Part shown: one piece after another, positions 62,439 through 64,000 of the stretch | Numbering within the stretch: the first letter of the stretch is position 1 | Layout: each line of letters starts with the position of its first letter | From: Actinospica robiniae DSM 44927 | GTDB taxonomy: Bacteria; Actinomycetota; Actinomycetes; Streptomycetales; Catenulisporaceae | Length of the DNA: 64,000 nucleotides | Direction: 5' to 3' | NCBI RefSeq assembly: GCF_000504285.1 | Contig: NZ_KI632511.1 | Span: forward strand, 8,042,154-8,106,153 | Notes under the pieces: model-generated | Told to the model about the DNA's origin: nothing | Seen by the model: only the letters and a program-made list of their open reading frames with translations | The model's database searches: none | Translations under genes and position numbers: made by a program

Positions 62439-63590
62439 ATGGATGCTGCGCGCAGCGCCCTGCTGCCCACCGAAGAGGCCCAAGCGCTGCTCGAGCTCAC
62501 CGCCGAGCTCGGCGCCAAGGAGCTCGCGCCCCGCGCCGCGGCGGCCGAGGCGAGCGGTCAGTTCCCGCGCGACGCCTTCCGCCTGCTCGGCCGCTCCGGG
62601 CTGCTCGGACTGCCCTATCCGGAGCAGTACGGCGGCGCCGGCCAGCCCTACGAGGTCTACCTGCAGGTCGTCGAGGAGCTCGCCAGCAGCTGGCTGGCCG
62701 TCGGCCTCGGCGTCTCCGTGCACACCCTCTCCTGTCACGCGCTGGCCGAGTACGGCAGCGAGGAGCAGCGCGAGCGCTGGCTGCCGGACATGATCGGCGG
62801 GGACCTGCTCGGCGCGTACTGCCTGTCCGAGCCCGGGCACGGCTCGGACGCGGCGCACCTGGTCACCAAGGCCCAGCCGGACGGCGGCGGCTACCGCATC
62901 GACGGGACCAAGGCCTGGATCACCCACGGCGGCGAGGCGGACTTCTATACTGTGCTCGCGCGCACCGGTGAGGAAGGCCCGAAGGGCATCAGCGCGTTCC
63001 TCGTGGACGCCGGCACCGAGGGGCTGAGCGCGGCTTCGCCGGAGCACAAGATGGGCATGCGCTCCTCCACCACCGCCCAGATGCGTTTCGAGTCCGTGCG
63101 GGTGCCGGAAGAGCGGTTGATCGGCGAGCCCGGCCAGGGCTTCGAGATCGCCATGCGCGCGCTCGACCACGGCCGGCTCGGCATAGCCGCGTGCGCGGTC
63201 GGCCTGGCCCAGGCGGCGCTGGACGCGGCCACCGCGTACGCCCGGGAGCGGGTCCAGTTCGGCAAGCCGATCATCGAGCACGACGCCGTCGGGTTCATCC
63301 TGGCCGACATGGCCGCCCGCACCGAGGTGGGCCGGGCCGCGTACCTGGCCGCGGCCCGGCTGCGCGACAAGGGCCTGCCGTTCTCCCGGCAGGCCGCGAT
63401 CGCCAAGCTGCACTGCACCGACGCGGCGATGCAGAGCACTGTCGACGCGGTGCAGGTGCTCGGCGGCGCGGGCTACACCACCGACTTCCCGGTCGAGCGG
63501 TTCCTGCGCGAGGCCAAGGTGCTGCAGATCGTCGAGGGCACCAACCAGATCCAGCGGATGGTCATCGCGCGCTCGCTCGCCCGCGGCTGA
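62439..63590 (+). CDS. Acyl-CoA dehydrogenase
   Basis: This 383-residue FAD enzyme introduces a double bond next to the thioester of an acyl-CoA. It has the N-terminal helical, middle beta (CLSEPGHGSDAAHL, TKAWITHGG) and C-terminal helical domains in full. The catalytic base is the Glu of IVEGTNQIQ, and GGAGYTTDFPVERFLREAK is the usual FAD-contact segment. No partner beta-oxidation genes are adjacent, and chain length preference is unknown. Confidence 0.92.
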   Translation: MDAARSALLPTEEAQALLELTAELGAKELAPRAAAAEASGQFPRDAFRLLGRSGLLGLPYPEQYGGAGQPYEVYLQVVEELASSWLAVGLGVSVHTLSCHALAEYGSEEQRERWLPDMIGGDLLGAYCLSEPGHGSDAAHLVTKAQPDGGGYRIDGTKAWITHGGEADFYTVLARTGEEGPKGISAFLVDAGTEGLSAASPEHKMGMRSSTTAQMRFESVRVPEERLIGEPGQGFEIAMRALDHGRLGIAACAVGLAQAALDAATAYARERVQFGKPIIEHDAVGFILADMAARTEVGRAAYLAAARLRDKGLPFSRQAAIAKLHCTDAAMQSTVDAVQVLGGAGYTTDFPVERFLREAKVLQIVEGTNQIQRMVIARSLARG

Positions 63591-63608
63591 CGTCTCGTCA
63601 CACGCGAT

Positions 63609-63641
63609 ACCCCGCGCACCCCGGTGCGACCGGCGCGGGGT
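63609..63641 (+). terminator. Terminator after the acyl-CoA dehydrogenase gene
   Basis: ACCCCGCGC and GCGCGGGGT form a perfect nine-pair stem around a 15-base loop, 18 bases after the stop. Confidence 0.8.
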
Positions 63642-63720
63642 GCTAGCGGCGGTCCGGGCCGGGTATGTTACAAGCAGTCAGTAACCGGTCCCAGCCCCGA
63701 GCACACCTTAGGCGGCACAC

Positions 63721-64000
63721 ATGACACGAGGTGCGAGCGGTCCGCGCATTTTCGGCTTCGCCCACGCGGTGGCGGTCTGCGCCCTGGTCGGCGGCTACCT
63801 CGTCGGCCGCACTCAGGGCCTCGTCGTGGTGGCGCTGCTGGGTGTGCTGGAGATCGCAGTGTCCTTCGACAACGCGATCGTGAACGCGACCGTGCTGGCG
63901 CGGATGAACCGCTACTGGCAGCGGATGTTCCTGACCGTGGGCGTGCTGATCGCCGCGATCGGGATGAGGCTGGTGCTGCCGCTGGTCATCGTCGCGATCG
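63721..64000 (+). CDS. DUF475/TerC-like integral membrane protein (cut by window end)
   Basis: The first 93 codons encode three or more membrane helices with LEIAVSFDNAIVNATVL, the acidic signature shared by DUF475 and TerC-type proteins, which are linked to metal ion or tellurite handling. AGGCGG lies before the ATG at 63721. The rest is outside the window, so length and completeness cannot be judged. Confidence 0.8.
   Translation, partial: MTRGASGPRIFGFAHAVAVCALVGGYLVGRTQGLVVVALLGVLEIAVSFDNAIVNATVLARMNRYWQRMFLTVGVLIAAIGMRLVLPLVIVAI

Overview
The window is about 70 percent G+C and has the codon bias, GTG starts and overlapping ATGA/GTGA gene junctions of an actinobacterial chromosome. A WhiB-family protein, a maltose operon with a LacI-type operator, DasR-like boxes in front of chitin-binding genes, a PknG kinase locus and a hopanoid operon point to a filamentous, spore-forming soil actinomycete (Streptomyces/Catenulispora/Actinospica type). 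I saw no phage, insertion sequence, CRISPR array, rRNA or tRNA. The genus is inferred from gene content only.

Layout. 1-2.2 kb: a cut-off MHYT membrane sensor and an orphan EccE/SCO6880-like protein, both on the minus strand. 2.3-8.8 kb: maltodextrin uptake and use (malE, malF, malG, a GH13 alpha-glucosidase, a LacI regulator), with a near-perfect operator before malE and a large stem-loop between malE and malF. 8.8-9.4 kb: three and a half tandem copies of a hairpin-rich repeat. 9.9-12.2 kb: a WhiB protein and a divergent HTH-TPR regulator. 12.4-15.7 kb: kdpDE without kdpFABC. 15.9-17.2 kb: a Uma2-family protein and a HAD phosphatase. 17.2-19.6 kb: a secreted modular chitinase with two DasR-like boxes. 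19.6-23.3 kb: an atypical Nramp transporter behind a long leader holding a proline-rich mini-ORF, then a second HAD protein.

23.4-32.9 kb: seven same-strand genes forming an extended GlnX-GlnH-PknG signalling locus: four-helix membrane protein, glutamate/glutamine-binding lipoprotein, coiled-coil protein, PknG kinase, PP2C phosphatase, von Willebrand A protein and FHA protein. Zinc-ribbon pairs recur at the N-termini of the kinase, phosphatase and FHA protein. A strong bidirectional terminator closes it. 32.9-36.1 kb: a MocR regulator divergent from YczE, and a MerR regulator. 36.2-37.9 kb: a second CBM-linked GH18-like protein, also behind two DasR-like boxes. 38-50 kb: housekeeping and regulatory genes: Xaa-Pro aminopeptidase, an HTH regulator with a small partner, a lower-GC membrane protein, a histidine phosphatase, a methyltransferase, a VOC protein, a PAS-GAF-PP2C-HATPase phosphatase, a TetR/FabF divergent pair with twin operators, and a secreted trypsin-like protease.

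50.4-60.8 kb: one tightly packed minus-strand hopanoid operon: hpnO-like aminotransferase, hpnC, hpnD, hpnE, polyprenyl diphosphate synthase, shc, a single reading frame joining an HpnG-like phosphorylase to complete IspH, and hpnH. It leads from C5 and C15 precursors through squalene and hopene to adenosylhopane and side-chain processing. 61.1-64 kb: a PDZ-less HtrA-like protease, an acyl-CoA dehydrogenase and the start of a DUF475/TerC-like membrane protein.
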